Source: Burkholderiales bacterium RIFCSPHIGHO2_12_FULL_61_11 (GTDB lineage Bacteria; Pseudomonadota; Gammaproteobacteria; Burkholderiales; Burkholderiaceae_C). Taken from it: a DNA stretch of 13,381 bases. Below the pieces are notes generated by a model. It was not told the origin of the DNA, did no database searches, and saw only the letters and a list, made by a program, of their open reading frames with translations. This document shows, in pieces, positions 6,199 through 13,381 of the stretch (position 1 is the first letter of the stretch; each line of letters begins with the position of its first letter). Location: contig MERZ01000406.1 in the NCBI GenBank assembly GCA_001770785.1, forward strand, positions 1-13,381, read 5' to 3'. The translations under genes were made by a program, and so were the position numbers.

Positions 6199-6262
6199 TG
6201 TTTGAAAACGTTAGCAAAAGAGGTCTGTAGCAATTTATTGACGGGAGCCAGTAGCTATAAAC
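6199..6262. repeat. Possible degenerate Comamonadaceae intergenic element
   Basis: The AT-rich stretch contains GTAGCAATTTAT and, a little later, GTAGCTATAAAC. On the opposite strand this reads TTTATAGCTACTGGC and then GCTACAGACCTCTTT, which resembles from memory a small repeat with TAGCTACT/GCTACAGGCC words that is frequent between genes in Comamonadaceae. It lies at the 3' side of hslR. No copy elsewhere in the window confirms it. Confidence 0.3.
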
Positions 6263-6273
6263 AGGGCCGCAAA

Positions 6274-6702
6274 TCAGCGCTCTTTTCCACCGCTGACCGA
6301 GGCGCTCCAGCGCTGGTCCCAGGCCTTGTCTTGCGCCTTGTCCAGCGTGCGGCGGTCGCGCTTTGTGGGCCGACCGCGCTCCAGGCTGCTGGCCGGGTCA
6401 TTCGCCAGACGGCGCTGCTCCGCGGCCTGTTCGCGCGCTTTCAGACTTTCGGCGGTTTCCTCGTAAAGCTGCTGCGCCACCGGCGCCGCGCCGCGCTGGC
6501 TGCTGATGCCGCGCACCACCAGCATACGCAGCACCTGGCCTTGCCGCAGCGCCACAGTGTCGCCCACCTTGACCTCGCGCGCAGGCTTGGCTTCCTGGTC
6601 ATTGAGGCGCACGCGCCCTTTGTCAATTTCCTCCACCGCGAGCGAGCGGGTTTTGTAAAAGCGGGCAGCCCACAGCCACTTGTCAATGCGTAATTTTTCC
6701 AT
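6274..6702 (-). CDS. hslR: Hsp15-like S4-domain RNA-binding protein
   Basis: A 142-residue RNA-binding protein of the Hsp15 family. In Escherichia coli Hsp15 binds free 50S subunits that carry a stalled nascent chain and helps recycle them after heat stress. Seen: an N-terminal S4 domain at about residues 1-60 (RIDKWLWAARFYKTRSLAVEEIDKGRVRLN, then GDTVALRQG) and a long, highly charged C-terminal tail rich in Arg, Lys, Glu and Gln, as usual for the family. The ATG overlaps the tctE stop in the sequence TAATG, so translation is probably coupled to the kinase gene. This is an odd neighbour functionally and suggests a shared transcript rather than a shared pathway. The start is set by the conserved MEKLRIDKWLW beginning. 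Confidence 0.92.
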   Translation of the reverse strand: MEKLRIDKWLWAARFYKTRSLAVEEIDKGRVRLNDQEAKPAREVKVGDTVALRQGQVLRMLVVRGISSQRGAAPVAQQLYEETAESLKAREQAAEQRRLANDPASSLERGRPTKRDRRTLDKAQDKAWDQRWSASVSGGKER

Positions 6703-8297
6703 TAAGTGCTATTTTGAACCCGAAGCTGAAACAACGGCAGGCGGACCGTGGCGTCCAGGCCCGTGACGTGGCCATGCACCAGGCGGTTTTCCAGCGCGAT
6801 GCTGCCGCCCAGCGCCCGGGTAATTTCCCGGCAGATCGCCAGTCCCAGGCCGGAGCCGTGGCGCGCGTTGCCCGCCGAAAAGGGCTGGAACAGATGCACC
6901 GCCAGCCCGGACGAAATTCCCGGGCCGCTGTCGCTGATGCTCAGGGCCGCGTAGCCGGCATCGCGCACGATACGCACAGTCAATGCGCCGCGGTGGGGCG
7001 TGTGCTTGATGGCGTTGTGCAGCAGGTTGCGCGTCAGCTCGCCCAGCATCCATTCGTCCGACTCAATGGCGGCGGGTACAGTCTCGATTTCGAAGTCGAT
7101 GTCTTTTTCTGCAATCAGCGGTGACAAGTCCAGTGCGACCTGGCGAACCACCTGCGCCAGGTCGATGGTTCGCAGGCCGGCCTGCTGGCGCAGCTGCTCC
7201 ACCTTGGCCAGCGCCAGCATCTGGTTGGCTAGCAGGGTGGCGCGGTCCACCGTCTGATTGATTTCAGCAAAGGCTTCGTGCGCATCCATGTCTCCACGAA
7301 GCGCCGACTGCACCTGCACTTTCAGCACCGCCAGCGGCGTGCGCAATTGGTGCGCGGCGTCGCGTACAAAGCGTTTCTGGTTGTCCAGCAGTTGTTGCAG
7401 GCGAGCCATCACGGCGTTGGTGGCGTCAATCAGTGGCAGCAACTCGCGTGGCGCATCGGCCGCGGCGATGGCTGTCAGATCGCCTTCGGGGCGAGCCTGC
7501 AGTTCGGCGCTCAGGCGGCGCACGGGGCGGGTGGCGCGCTGCACCACGATCACGGCAACCAGTGCGATCACGGCCAGCAGCAAGGCCTGTCGCCACAGTG
7601 TGTCGAACAGAATTTTGCGGGCCAGCGTTTTGCGCAGTTCCAGGGTTTCGGCGACCTGGATGACCGCCATGCCGCGGCCCTGCGGGCTGGTCACCGGCTG
7701 CAGCAACACGGCCACGCGCACAGCGTCGCCGCGGTAGATGTCGTCATAAAAATCAACCAGCGCCGCGTAAGGCGGCTGGGCCGGAATGCGGCCATGCCAG
7801 AAGGGCAGTTGCGCAAAACCGGAAACCATCTCGCCCTTGAGGCTGGAGACCCGGTAAAACAGGCGGCTCTGGTTGTCGGCCTCGAACGCTTCCAGCGCGG
7901 CATACGGCACGGTCACGCGCAACTCGGCCTCCCCGTCATAGCCGGTCACGTCCAGTTCCTCGCCTATCGATTTGGCCGAGGCCAGCAGGGTGCGGTCGTA
8001 GGCCGTGTTGACGGCGCCAAGCGCCTGGCTGTAAAGGCTGACGGTATTGACAACGACCAGCAGGCCGACGGGCAGCAGGATGCCCAGCAGCAGGTATCTT
8101 CGAAGAGAGATGGCCCCCACGCTTGTCGCTTCGCGTACTGCGCGAGGCCTTGCAGGCCGCGGCTCGCGAGACGCTTCACCTCTGTCGCCTGTCCAAGTCT
8201 GCTCAGGCAGACTTGGAGCCGCAGGCTCCAGCCCCTCGGGGGCTGAGCTTGCTTGGGGCGGCCCTGCACTGCGTTCAATGGCCTCCATGCGTTTCAT
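6702..8297 (-). CDS. tctE: TctE-type sensor histidine kinase with a repeat-derived N-terminal segment
   Basis: Membrane sensor kinase of a tricarboxylate-responsive two-component system, 531 residues from ATG 8297. Seen: membrane segment 1 at about 66-89 (YLLLGILLPVGLLVVVNTV), a periplasmic sensor region of the TctE N-terminal type to about 235, membrane segment 2 at about 237-254, HAMP-like linker (RATRPVRRLSAEL), H-box with His316 (RDAAHQLRTPLAVLK), N-box (NLLHNAIKH, N424/N428), G1 box (DSGPGI, D456) and G2 box (GSGLGLAI, 481-487). The ATG overlaps the tctD stop as ATGA. Residues about 12-62 are Pro/Ala/Glu-rich and are encoded by a multi-hairpin DNA repeat (8112-8263), so they are probably not ancestral sensor sequence. 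A GTG at 8120 would remove them all and start just before the first membrane segment. The substrate sensed is inferred from the adjacent tctCBA. Confidence 0.92.
   Translation of the reverse strand: MKRMEAIERSAGPPQASSAPEGLEPAAPSLPEQTWTGDRGEASREPRPARPRAVREATSVGAISLRRYLLLGILLPVGLLVVVNTVSLYSQALGAVNTAYDRTLLASAKSIGEELDVTGYDGEAELRVTVPYAALEAFEADNQSRLFYRVSSLKGEMVSGFAQLPFWHGRIPAQPPYAALVDFYDDIYRGDAVRVAVLLQPVTSPQGRGMAVIQVAETLELRKTLARKILFDTLWRQALLLAVIALVAVIVVQRATRPVRRLSAELQARPEGDLTAIAAADAPRELLPLIDATNAVMARLQQLLDNQKRFVRDAAHQLRTPLAVLKVQVQSALRGDMDAHEAFAEINQTVDRATLLANQMLALAKVEQLRQQAGLRTIDLAQVVRQVALDLSPLIAEKDIDFEIETVPAAIESDEWMLGELTRNLLHNAIKHTPHRGALTVRIVRDAGYAALSISDSGPGISSGLAVHLFQPFSAGNARHGSGLGLAICREITRALGGSIALENRLVHGHVTGLDATVRLPLFQLRVQNST
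8112..8263. repeat. GC-rich multi-hairpin repeat lying inside the 5' end of tctE
   Basis: The block runs from GGCCCCCACGCTTG to TGCTTGGGGCGGCCC. It holds consecutive short palindromes: CCAAGTCTGC-TCAG-GCAGACTTGG (8193-8216), GGAGCC-GCA-GGCTCC (8215-8229), AGCCCC-TCG-GGGGCT (8230-8244) and GCCT-TGC-AGGC near 8147-8157. This architecture, and the GCTTGGGGCGGCC end, resemble an intergenic repeat I recall as frequent in Comamonadaceae. Here it lies between the tctE ATG and its first membrane segment and stays open in the tctE frame. Confidence 0.65.
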
Positions 8298-8989
8298 TGC
8301 GTATCCACTTTCAGCAAATAGCCCAGGCCGCGCAGCGTGACCAGCGTGACGCCGGTGTGAACGAGTTTCTTGCGCAGCCGGTAAACCACCACTTCCACGG
8401 CTTCGTATTGCACGTCGGCTTCACCGGGAAACACCAGTTCAAACAGCCGTTCTTTCGACACCGCATGGCCGGGTTTGGCGATGAGGGCCTGCAGCAGCGC
8501 CAGCTCGCGCGGTGCGAGTTCCAGCACCAGACCCTGATGGTATATTGCGCCGCTTTCTTTTTCGTAGCGGAGATGACCTGCCATCTGTGAATTGGCGTCT
8601 GATTCGGTGTTGCTTGCAAGGCTTGATGCCGTGTGTCGGCGGCTCAGCGCGCGCAGCCTCGCTTCGAGTTCATCCAGGTCAAACGGTTTGGGCAGGTAGT
8701 CATCAGCCCCCAGGTTCAGGCCCATGATGCGGTCGCCCACGGTGCCGCGGGCCGTCAGGATCAGCACCGGCGTGGTGAGCCCCTGGCGCCGCGCCTGCTC
8801 CAGCACCTGCAGTCCATCGAGCCCTGGCAGGCTGAGGTCAAGCACCACCACGTCGGGCTGCGCGGTGGTCCATTGGTCCAGCGCCTTGCGGCCATCGGTG
8901 CAGCCTGAAACCTCCATGCCGCGCCGTCTCAGGGTGCGTTGCAGGGCGGCCTGCATGGAAGCATCGTCCTCGATCAGCAGCAATTTCAT
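8294..8989 (-). CDS. tctD: TctD-type OmpR-family response regulator
   Basis: DNA-binding response regulator, 231 residues. Seen: receiver domain at about 1-120 with acidic pocket D8/D9, phosphoacceptor Asp51 (VVVLDLSLPGLDG), Thr79 and Lys101 (DDYLPKPFD); a polar linker of about 20 residues; and an OmpR-type winged helix at about 140-230 (LELAPRELALLQALI, EAVEVVVYRLRKKL, LRGLGYLL). ATG 8989 is chosen because the family begins MKLLLIEDD; in-frame ATGs at 9001 and 9064 would add unrelated residues. The stop overlaps the tctE start (ATGA), so regulator and kinase are co-translated. It diverges from tctC, and the inverted repeat in the gap is a candidate binding site. Regulation of tctCBA by this protein is known for the family and inferred here. 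Confidence 0.93.
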   Translation of the reverse strand: MKLLLIEDDASMQAALQRTLRRRGMEVSGCTDGRKALDQWTTAQPDVVVLDLSLPGLDGLQVLEQARRQGLTTPVLILTARGTVGDRIMGLNLGADDYLPKPFDLDELEARLRALSRRHTASSLASNTESDANSQMAGHLRYEKESGAIYHQGLVLELAPRELALLQALIAKPGHAVSKERLFELVFPGEADVQYEAVEVVVYRLRKKLVHTGVTLVTLRGLGYLLKVDTQ

Positions 8990-9008
8990 TGTGGGTGGCA
9001 TGGTCAGG

Positions 9009-9030
9009 ACATTAGCACTTTCCCTAATGT
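9009..9030. promoter_or_regulatory. Perfect inverted repeat in the tctD-tctC divergent region
   Basis: ACATTAG (9009-9015) and CTAATGT (9024-9030) are exact reverse complements with an 8-nt spacer, total 22 bp. The site lies 19 nt upstream of the tctD start and 69 nt upstream of the tctC start, the position expected of an operator serving both directions. Candidate binders are TctD or another regulator. OmpR-type proteins more often use direct repeats, so the binder is open. A TTGACA at 9045-9050 may be a -35 box for tctC, but no matching -10 is clear. Confidence 0.45.
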
Positions 9031-9099
9031 TTTTGGACAGCCGTTTGACAGAAAGAAGGCGCATGATCAGTCCGCTACCACCACTACAAGGAGATACTC

Positions 9100-10059
9100 A
9101 TGCGTCGCGATACCTTTTTGAAATCCATGGCGGCCCTGGCCGCTGCGGGTGCGTTGCCGCTGTCGGCTTTTGCCGCAGCTAACGTCAAGATGATGATTCC
9201 AGCCAACCCCGGCGGCGGCTGGGACACCACGGGCCGTGCGCTGGGCAAGGCGCTGCAAGACTCCGGCGCGGCCTCAACCGTCACGTACGACAACAAGGGC
9301 GGCGCCGCAGGTGCCTTGGGCCTGGCCCAGTTTGTCAACAGCAGCAAGGGCGACGGCAACGCCCTGATGGTGATGGGCGCCGTGATGCTGGGCGGCCAGA
9401 TCACCGGCAAGCCGCCGGTCAGCCTGTCGCAGGCCACGCCGATTGCCCGCCTGACCAGCGAGTACAACGTGTTTGTACTGCCAGCCGACTCGCCTTTCAA
9501 GACCATGAAAGACGTGATTGACCAGCTCAAGAAAGACCCCGGCAGCGTCAAATGGGGCGGCGGTTCGCGCGGCTCCACAGAGCACATCGCAGCGGCCATG
9601 ATTGCGCGTGAAGTCGGCGTGGACCCCTCCAAAATCAACTACGTGGCCTTTCGCGGGGGCGGAGAAGCCACGGCGGCCATTCTGGGCGGCAACGTCACGG
9701 TGGGCGGCAGCGGTTACAGCGAGTTTTCGGAGTACATCAAGGTTGGCAAGATGAAGGCGCTGGCCGTGACTTCCGAGACGCGTTTGAAGGGCGTGAACGT
9801 TCCCACTCTCAAGGAGCAGGGCATCAATGTCGTGATTGGCAATTGGCGCGGTGTTTATGGCGCCCCCGGCATTACCGCCGAGCAGCGCAAGACGCTGACC
9901 GAGATGATTCTCAAGGCCGTCAAGTCCAAGAGCTGGGCTGAAGCTTTGGAGAAAAACAACTGGACGCCCGCTGTGCTGACGGGCCCGGCCTTCGAAAAGT
10001 TTGTTGATGACGACTTTGCCAGCCTGCGCGCCACCATGGTCAAGTCCGGCATGATCTAA
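9100..10059 (+). CDS. tctC: Tripartite tricarboxylate transporter substrate-binding protein TctC
   Basis: Periplasmic solute-binding protein of the Bug/TctC family, 319 residues; it captures citrate or a related carboxylate and hands it to TctA/TctB. Seen: signal peptide beginning MRRDTFLK and cut near AFA25, then the TctC hallmark PANPGGGWDTTGRALGKALQ, YDNKGGAAGALGLAQF, and KWGGGSRGSTEH, AFRGGGEATAAILGG. The leader has a twin Arg followed by FLK with one extra residue against the classic Tat pattern, so either Sec or Tat export is possible. A strong ribosome binding site AAGGAGA (9088-9094) fixes the start. It is the first gene of tctCBA and diverges from tctDE. The hairpin after it may set a higher TctC level than the membrane subunits. 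The exact ligand cannot be read from sequence. Confidence 0.95.
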   Translation: MRRDTFLKSMAALAAAGALPLSAFAAANVKMMIPANPGGGWDTTGRALGKALQDSGAASTVTYDNKGGAAGALGLAQFVNSSKGDGNALMVMGAVMLGGQITGKPPVSLSQATPIARLTSEYNVFVLPADSPFKTMKDVIDQLKKDPGSVKWGGGSRGSTEHIAAAMIAREVGVDPSKINYVAFRGGGEATAAILGGNVTVGGSGYSEFSEYIKVGKMKALAVTSETRLKGVNVPTLKEQGINVVIGNWRGVYGAPGITAEQRKTLTEMILKAVKSKSWAEALEKNNWTPAVLTGPAFEKFVDDDFASLRATMVKSGMI

Positions 10060-10071
10060 GCCGGCCGGCAG

Positions 10072-10101
10072 GTCGGGTGACGCCCTTTGGGCTAATCCGA
10101 C
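10072..10101. repeat. Hairpin repeat between tctC and tctB
   Basis: GTCGGGT (10072-10078) pairs with ATCCGAC (10095-10101, one G-T wobble), and inside it GCCC-TTT-GGGC (10082-10092) forms a second stem. The pattern resembles the widespread GTCGGGTTACGCC...CCGAC class of intergenic palindromes. Within a transporter operon such a structure often protects the upstream mRNA of the binding protein or reduces read-through; that role is inferred. Confidence 0.55.
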
Positions 10102-10157
10102 TTGCGCGCGCCGGCAGTACCGGTCGTCACGGCGCATTTAACCTGGCGGTGCAACCC

Positions 10158-10667
10158 ATGATAAAACAGCCTCCTTCCCTGTTCCAGACGCTGATTGGCA
10201 TCGGCGTCGCGCTGGTCGGCCTGGGGCTGGCGCTCGGCGCCATCGGTATTTCATCGACTGCCGGCTATGGCGGCGTGGGTCCGAACTTCTTGCCCTGGCT
10301 GATTGCCGTTGCGCTGCTGCTGTGCGGTGGCTTTATCGTGTGGGAATCGCGCAGCGGCGGCTTTCGCTCCATGGATGTGCCCACCGGTGCGCCCATGGCT
10401 TACTGGCCTGGCTTTGTCTGGGTTTCGGCAGGCTTGCTGGCCAATGCCGCCCTGATCACTTCCATCGGCTTCATCTTCAGTTGCACCTTGTGCTTTGTGC
10501 TGGCGGTGCAAGGCTTGCGCGGTGCCGCGGGCAGGGCCGACCGGCGCCCGGTCGCCTGGCTGAAGGACGTGCTGATCGGCATGGCAATTGCCGCCCCGGT
10601 CTACTGGACCTTCACCCAATTTTTGGCCATCAATCTGCCTGGCATTACTTCAACCGGGTGGCTTTAA
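10158..10667 (+). CDS. tctB: Tripartite tricarboxylate transporter small membrane subunit TctB
   Basis: Small inner-membrane subunit, 169 residues, partner of TctA in sodium- or proton-coupled carboxylate uptake. Seen: four hydrophobic segments in the TctB pattern: LIGIGVALVGLGLALGAIGI with the family loop GYGGVGPNFLPWLIA, a second at LIAVALLLCGGFIVW, a third and fourth pair around WPGFVWVSAGLLANAAL and IGFIFSCTLCFVLAVQGL, and a final segment at VLIGMAIAAPVYWTF. ATG 10158 is chosen because it directly precedes the first membrane segment; GTG codons at 10149 and 10077 are in frame but would read through hairpin sequence. It has only a weak ribosome binding site. tctA follows after 12 nt. Confidence 0.9.
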   Translation: MIKQPPSLFQTLIGIGVALVGLGLALGAIGISSTAGYGGVGPNFLPWLIAVALLLCGGFIVWESRSGGFRSMDVPTGAPMAYWPGFVWVSAGLLANAALITSIGFIFSCTLCFVLAVQGLRGAAGRADRRPVAWLKDVLIGMAIAAPVYWTFTQFLAINLPGITSTGWL

Positions 10668-10679
10668 GCCTGCAAATTC

Positions 10680-12191
10680 ATGGACGTTTTCAACCAGCTG
10701 CTGCAGGGTTTTGTCACTGCCGCCACACCGGTCAATCTGCTGTGGTGCCTGGTCGGCTGCGCGCTGGGAACGGCCATTGGCGTGTTGCCTGGCATCGGTC
10801 CCGCGGTGGCGGTGGCCATGCTGCTGCCGATCACCGCCAAGGTCGAAGCCACCGCTTCCATGATCTTTTTTGCCGGCATTTACTACGGCGCCATGTATGG
10901 CGGCTCCACCACCTCGATCTTGCTCAATACGCCGGGGGAGACGGCGAGCATGGTGACGGCGATGGAGGGCAACCGCATGGCCAAGAGCGGGCGTGCGGGC
11001 GCTGCGCTGGCGACGTCTGCCGTGGGCTCGTTTGTGGCCGGCACGATAGCCACGGTGCTGGTCACGCTGTTTGCGCCCATCGTGGCGGAACTGGCCGTCA
11101 AGCTGGGGCCGCCCGAGTACTTCATGCTGATGCTGCTGGCCTTTACCACGGTGAGCGCCGTGCTGGGAAAAAGCACCCTGCGTGGCCTGACCGCGCTGTT
11201 CATCGGGCTGGCCGCGGGGCTGGTGGGAATGGATCAAATCTCGGGCCAGGCGCGTTACACCGGCGGTGTGCCAGAACTGCTTGACGGCATCGAGATCGTG
11301 CTGGTGGCCGTGGGCCTGTTTGCCGTGGCTGAGGCGATGTATGCGGTGCTCTACGAAGGCCGGGTGGTCGAGGACCAGAACCGGATGAGCAAGGTCTACA
11401 TGACCAAAAAAGACTGGCGCCGTTCGTGGCCTGCGTGGCTGCGCGGCACGGCCATTGGCGTGCCTTTTGGCTGTATTCCCGCCGGCGGCACCGAGATCCC
11501 GACTTTCCTGAGCTATGCCACCGAAAAAAAAATGGCCAGGGACGATGTCAAGGCCGAGTTCGGAACGGCCGGCGCCATTGAAGGCGTGGCCGGGCCTGAG
11601 GCGGCCAACAACGCCACCGTCACGACCGCGATGATTCCCTTGCTGACCTTGGGCATTCCCACTTCAAATACCACGGCCATTTTGCTGGGCGCTTTCCAGA
11701 ACTACGGCATCCAGCCGGGGCCACAACTCTTTACCACCTCGTCGGGACTGGTGTGGGCGCTGATTGCGTCGCTGTACATCGGCAATGCGATGCTGCTGGT
11801 GCTCAACCTCCCCATGGTCGGCCTGTGGGTCAAGCTGCTGAAAATCCCCAAGCCTTACCTGTACGCCGGTATCCTGATTTTTGCGACGGTTGGGGTCTAC
11901 GGCATGCGTCAAAGCGCCTTTGATTTGTTTCTGCTGTACGGCGTTGGCGTGCTGGGCGTGGTGATGCGCCGCTTTGACTTTCCGACCGCGCCGGTGGTCG
12001 TCGGCATGATTTTGGGCCCGCTGGCCGAAGCGCAGCTGCGCAACGCCATGTCGATAGGCGAGGGCAGTGCCATCGTGTTTATCCAGCGCCCCGTCTCGCT
12101 GGTGCTGATACTGGTTGTGCTGGCGGTGCTGCTGCTGCCGCGGCTGGCCAGGTACTGGTCAGCGCGGTCGCAGCTCGCCTGGAAGCAATAA
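10680..12191 (+). CDS. tctA: Tripartite tricarboxylate transporter large membrane subunit TctA
   Basis: Large permease subunit, 503 residues, a normal length, with about a dozen hydrophobic segments across the inner membrane. Seen: the family signatures [17 protein letters not shown] near residue 34, [20 protein letters not shown] near 64, [28 protein letters not shown], and the second-half repeat [17 protein letters not shown] that mirrors the first, as expected of the internally repeated TctA fold. The C-terminus ends in a hydrophobic segment and a short basic tail. The ATG follows tctB by 12 nt with a weak ribosome binding site, so translational coupling is likely. It is the last gene of tctCBA; transcription converges with hemH. 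Confidence 0.96.
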   Translation: MDVFNQLLQGFVTAATPVNLLWCLVGCALGTAIGVLPGIGPAVAVAMLLPITAKVEATASMIFFAGIYYGAMYGGSTTSILLNTPGETASMVTAMEGNRMAKSGRAGAALATSAVGSFVAGTIATVLVTLFAPIVAELAVKLGPPEYFMLMLLAFTTVSAVLGKSTLRGLTALFIGLAAGLVGMDQISGQARYTGGVPELLDGIEIVLVAVGLFAVAEAMYAVLYEGRVVEDQNRMSKVYMTKKDWRRSWPAWLRGTAIGVPFGCIPAGGTEIPTFLSYATEKKMARDDVKAEFGTAGAIEGVAGPEAANNATVTTAMIPLLTLGIPTSNTTAILLGAFQNYGIQPGPQLFTTSSGLVWALIASLYIGNAMLLVLNLPMVGLWVKLLKIPKPYLYAGILIFATVGVYGMRQSAFDLFLLYGVGVLGVVMRRFDFPTAPVVVGMILGPLAEAQLRNAMSIGEGSAIVFIQRPVSLVLILVVLAVLLLPRLARYWSARSQLAWKQ

Positions 12192-12217
12192 AAAATCCGG
12201 TTTGCCATGAGGCAACC
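12190..12217 (-). terminator. Intrinsic terminator in the tctA-hemH convergent gap
   Basis: Read on the minus strand, GGTTGCC-TCAT-GGCAAACC forms a hairpin (one bulged base), and after GGA comes a run of six T (12195 to 12190). This suits termination of hemH transcripts. On the plus strand the same hairpin follows the tctA stop by 7 nt, but the bases after it are only CTTCT, so it is a weaker terminator in that direction. Confidence 0.6.
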
Positions 12218-12331
12218 CTTCTGACAATTCGCCTGCAAGGCTGAATGCGGAACATATTTGCAGATTCTGGTGGTCTCATGAACCCGGCTATCAGCCACTA
12301 AGAGAATAGCAAACAGCGCATTAAAAACAGC

Positions 12332-13381
12332 TTACTGCTTGGCACCCAAAGCCATTGCCGCCGTGCGTGCTGCTGCCAGCGCCTGGTGGTCAGGCTGCGT
12401 CTGTGTGGGCCAGCCCGCCAGGTGCTGCACGCTGAAATCTGCCAGCGCGGCGATCCACTGCGGGCTGTCGTTCAGACATTCGATGTAATTGAAGGTTTTT
12501 CCGCCCGCCTTCAAAAAAGCGTCGCGCGCTTCCATGGCAATTTCTTCGAGGGTTTCCAGGCAGTCGCCGGTGAAGCCCGGGCACACCACGTCCACGCTTT
12601 TTACGCCCGCTTTCGCCATCTTGATCAGCGTCGGTTCGGTATAGGGCTGCAGCCATTTGGCCTTGCCAAAGCGTGACTGAAAAGTGACCTTGTAGCGGTC
12701 CTTTTCCAGTCCGAGACTTTCGGCCAGCAGGCGGGCAGTCTTCCGACATTCGCAGTGGTAGGGGTCGCCCAGCTTGAGCGTGCGTTCGGGCACGCCATGA
12801 AAGCTCATGACCAACTGCTCTGCCTGGCCGCTGTGGCGCCAGTGGGTGCGAATTTTGTCGGTCAGCGCATTGATGTAGCCGGTTGCATCGTGGTAGTGGT
12901 TGACGAAGCGAAATTCGGGAATCTGGCGCGCCCGGGCGGCCCAGCTGTAAACCGCGTCAAACACGCTGGCGGTGGTGGTGGCGCTGTATTGGGGATAGCA
13001 CGGCAGGATCAGGATACGGGTGGCACCCTCGAGCTTGAGCTGGTTCAATTGCGAGGCAATCGACGGGTTGCCGTAACGCATGGCGTAGCGCACTTCCACA
13101 ATGTGCCCGCGCGCGGCCAGGTAGCCGCGCAGCATGACGGCCTGCTTTTGCGTCCAGACCTTGAGCGGCGAGCCCTCAGGCATCCAGACGCTGGCGTATT
13201 TGGCGGCGGATTTTTTCGGCCGTGTTCGCAAAATGATGCCGTGCAGGATCAGCCACCACAGCGCCTTGGGAATTTCCACGACGCGCTGATCGCTTAAAAA
13301 CTCGGCGAGATAGCGGCGCAGCGCAGGGGCCGTGGGTGCATCGGGCGTGCCCAGGTTGCACAGCAGGATGGCCGTGCTGGA
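12332..13381 (-). CDS. hemH: Ferrochelatase (partial, N-terminus off the right edge)
   Basis: Ferrochelatase inserts ferrous iron into protoporphyrin IX in the last step of heme synthesis, at the cytoplasmic face of the inner membrane. About 349 residues are in the window; the frame is open to the edge and begins inside the conserved N-terminal strand (AILLCNLGTPDAPTAPALRR), so only a few residues and the start codon are missing. Seen: YLAEFLSDQRVVEIPK, the MRYGNPSI segment, LPCYPQYSATTTAS, the signature LVMSFHGVPERTLKLGDPY with the catalytic His at 12797-12799, and the second active-site region VVCPGFTGDCLETLEEI with its Glu. An internal GTG at 13279 is not the start, since the conserved N-terminus reads through it. 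The gene converges with tctA and appears unrelated to its neighbours in function. Confidence 0.95.
   Translation of the reverse strand, partial: SSTAILLCNLGTPDAPTAPALRRYLAEFLSDQRVVEIPKALWWLILHGIILRTRPKKSAAKYASVWMPEGSPLKVWTQKQAVMLRGYLAARGHIVEVRYAMRYGNPSIASQLNQLKLEGATRILILPCYPQYSATTTASVFDAVYSWAARARQIPEFRFVNHYHDATGYINALTDKIRTHWRHSGQAEQLVMSFHGVPERTLKLGDPYHCECRKTARLLAESLGLEKDRYKVTFQSRFGKAKWLQPYTEPTLIKMAKAGVKSVDVVCPGFTGDCLETLEEIAMEARDAFLKAGGKTFNYIECLNDSPQWIAALADFSVQHLAGWPTQTQPDHQALAAARTAAMALGAKQ

Noticed and set aside
7278..8246. Long plus-strand open frame opposite tctE
   Set aside because: The translation is low-complexity (His, Gln, Arg rich) and lies across a kinase gene with all its catalytic boxes intact.
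9274..10137. Long open frame on the minus strand opposite tctC
   Set aside because: His/Gly/Ala-rich shadow translation of a well-supported TctC gene with no domain of its own.
10322..11284. Long plus-strand open frame across the tctB-tctA junction
   Set aside because: It runs out of frame through two well-supported membrane protein genes and reads as His/Arg/Gly-rich sequence.

Overview
The window looks like a chromosomal segment of a Betaproteobacterium of the order Burkholderiales, most likely a Comamonadaceae member of the Polaromonas/Rhodoferax type. The reasons are the high GC content, the gene families present, the citrate-type tripartite tricarboxylate (Tct) transporter with its own two-component system, and intergenic hairpin repeats that I recall as typical of that family. 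This assignment is inference; there is no rRNA in the window to confirm it.

Layout, left to right. (1) 1-1760: one end of a type II secretion locus, with gspG, gspH and gspI (cut by the left edge) on the minus strand and gspC diverging on the plus strand. (2) 2095-6037: a plus-strand group of a Crp/Fnr-type regulator, a lipoprotein-like protein with two Ig-like domains and a DUF3494 ice-binding-like domain, and an OmpA-family outer-membrane protein. Matching 16-bp dyads sit about 90 nt ahead of both the regulator and the ice-binding-like gene, which suggests a small autoregulated surface module. (3) 6274-8989: minus-strand tctD-tctE-hslR, joined by an ATGA overlap and then a TAATG overlap. 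(4) 9100-12191: plus-strand tctC-tctB-tctA, diverging from tctDE across a short region that holds a perfect inverted repeat. (5) 12332-13381: hemH (ferrochelatase) on the minus strand, cut by the right edge, convergent with tctA and separated from it by a terminator hairpin.

How the parts work together. TctE is expected to sense a carboxylate in the periplasm and phosphorylate TctD, which controls tctCBA. TctC binds the substrate in the periplasm and TctA/TctB carry it across the inner membrane. The pseudopilins GspG/H/I and the linker GspC belong to the type II secretion machine; its remaining genes lie outside the window. The ice-binding-like protein and OmpA protein would both act at the cell envelope.

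The points most worth a second look are the shared dyad motif of the Crp/Fnr and ice-binding genes, and a GC-rich multi-hairpin repeat that is read in frame as the N-terminal part of the TctE kinase. Several intergenic spaces carry hairpins of different repeat types. No tRNA, rRNA, CRISPR array, insertion sequence or phage gene was seen.
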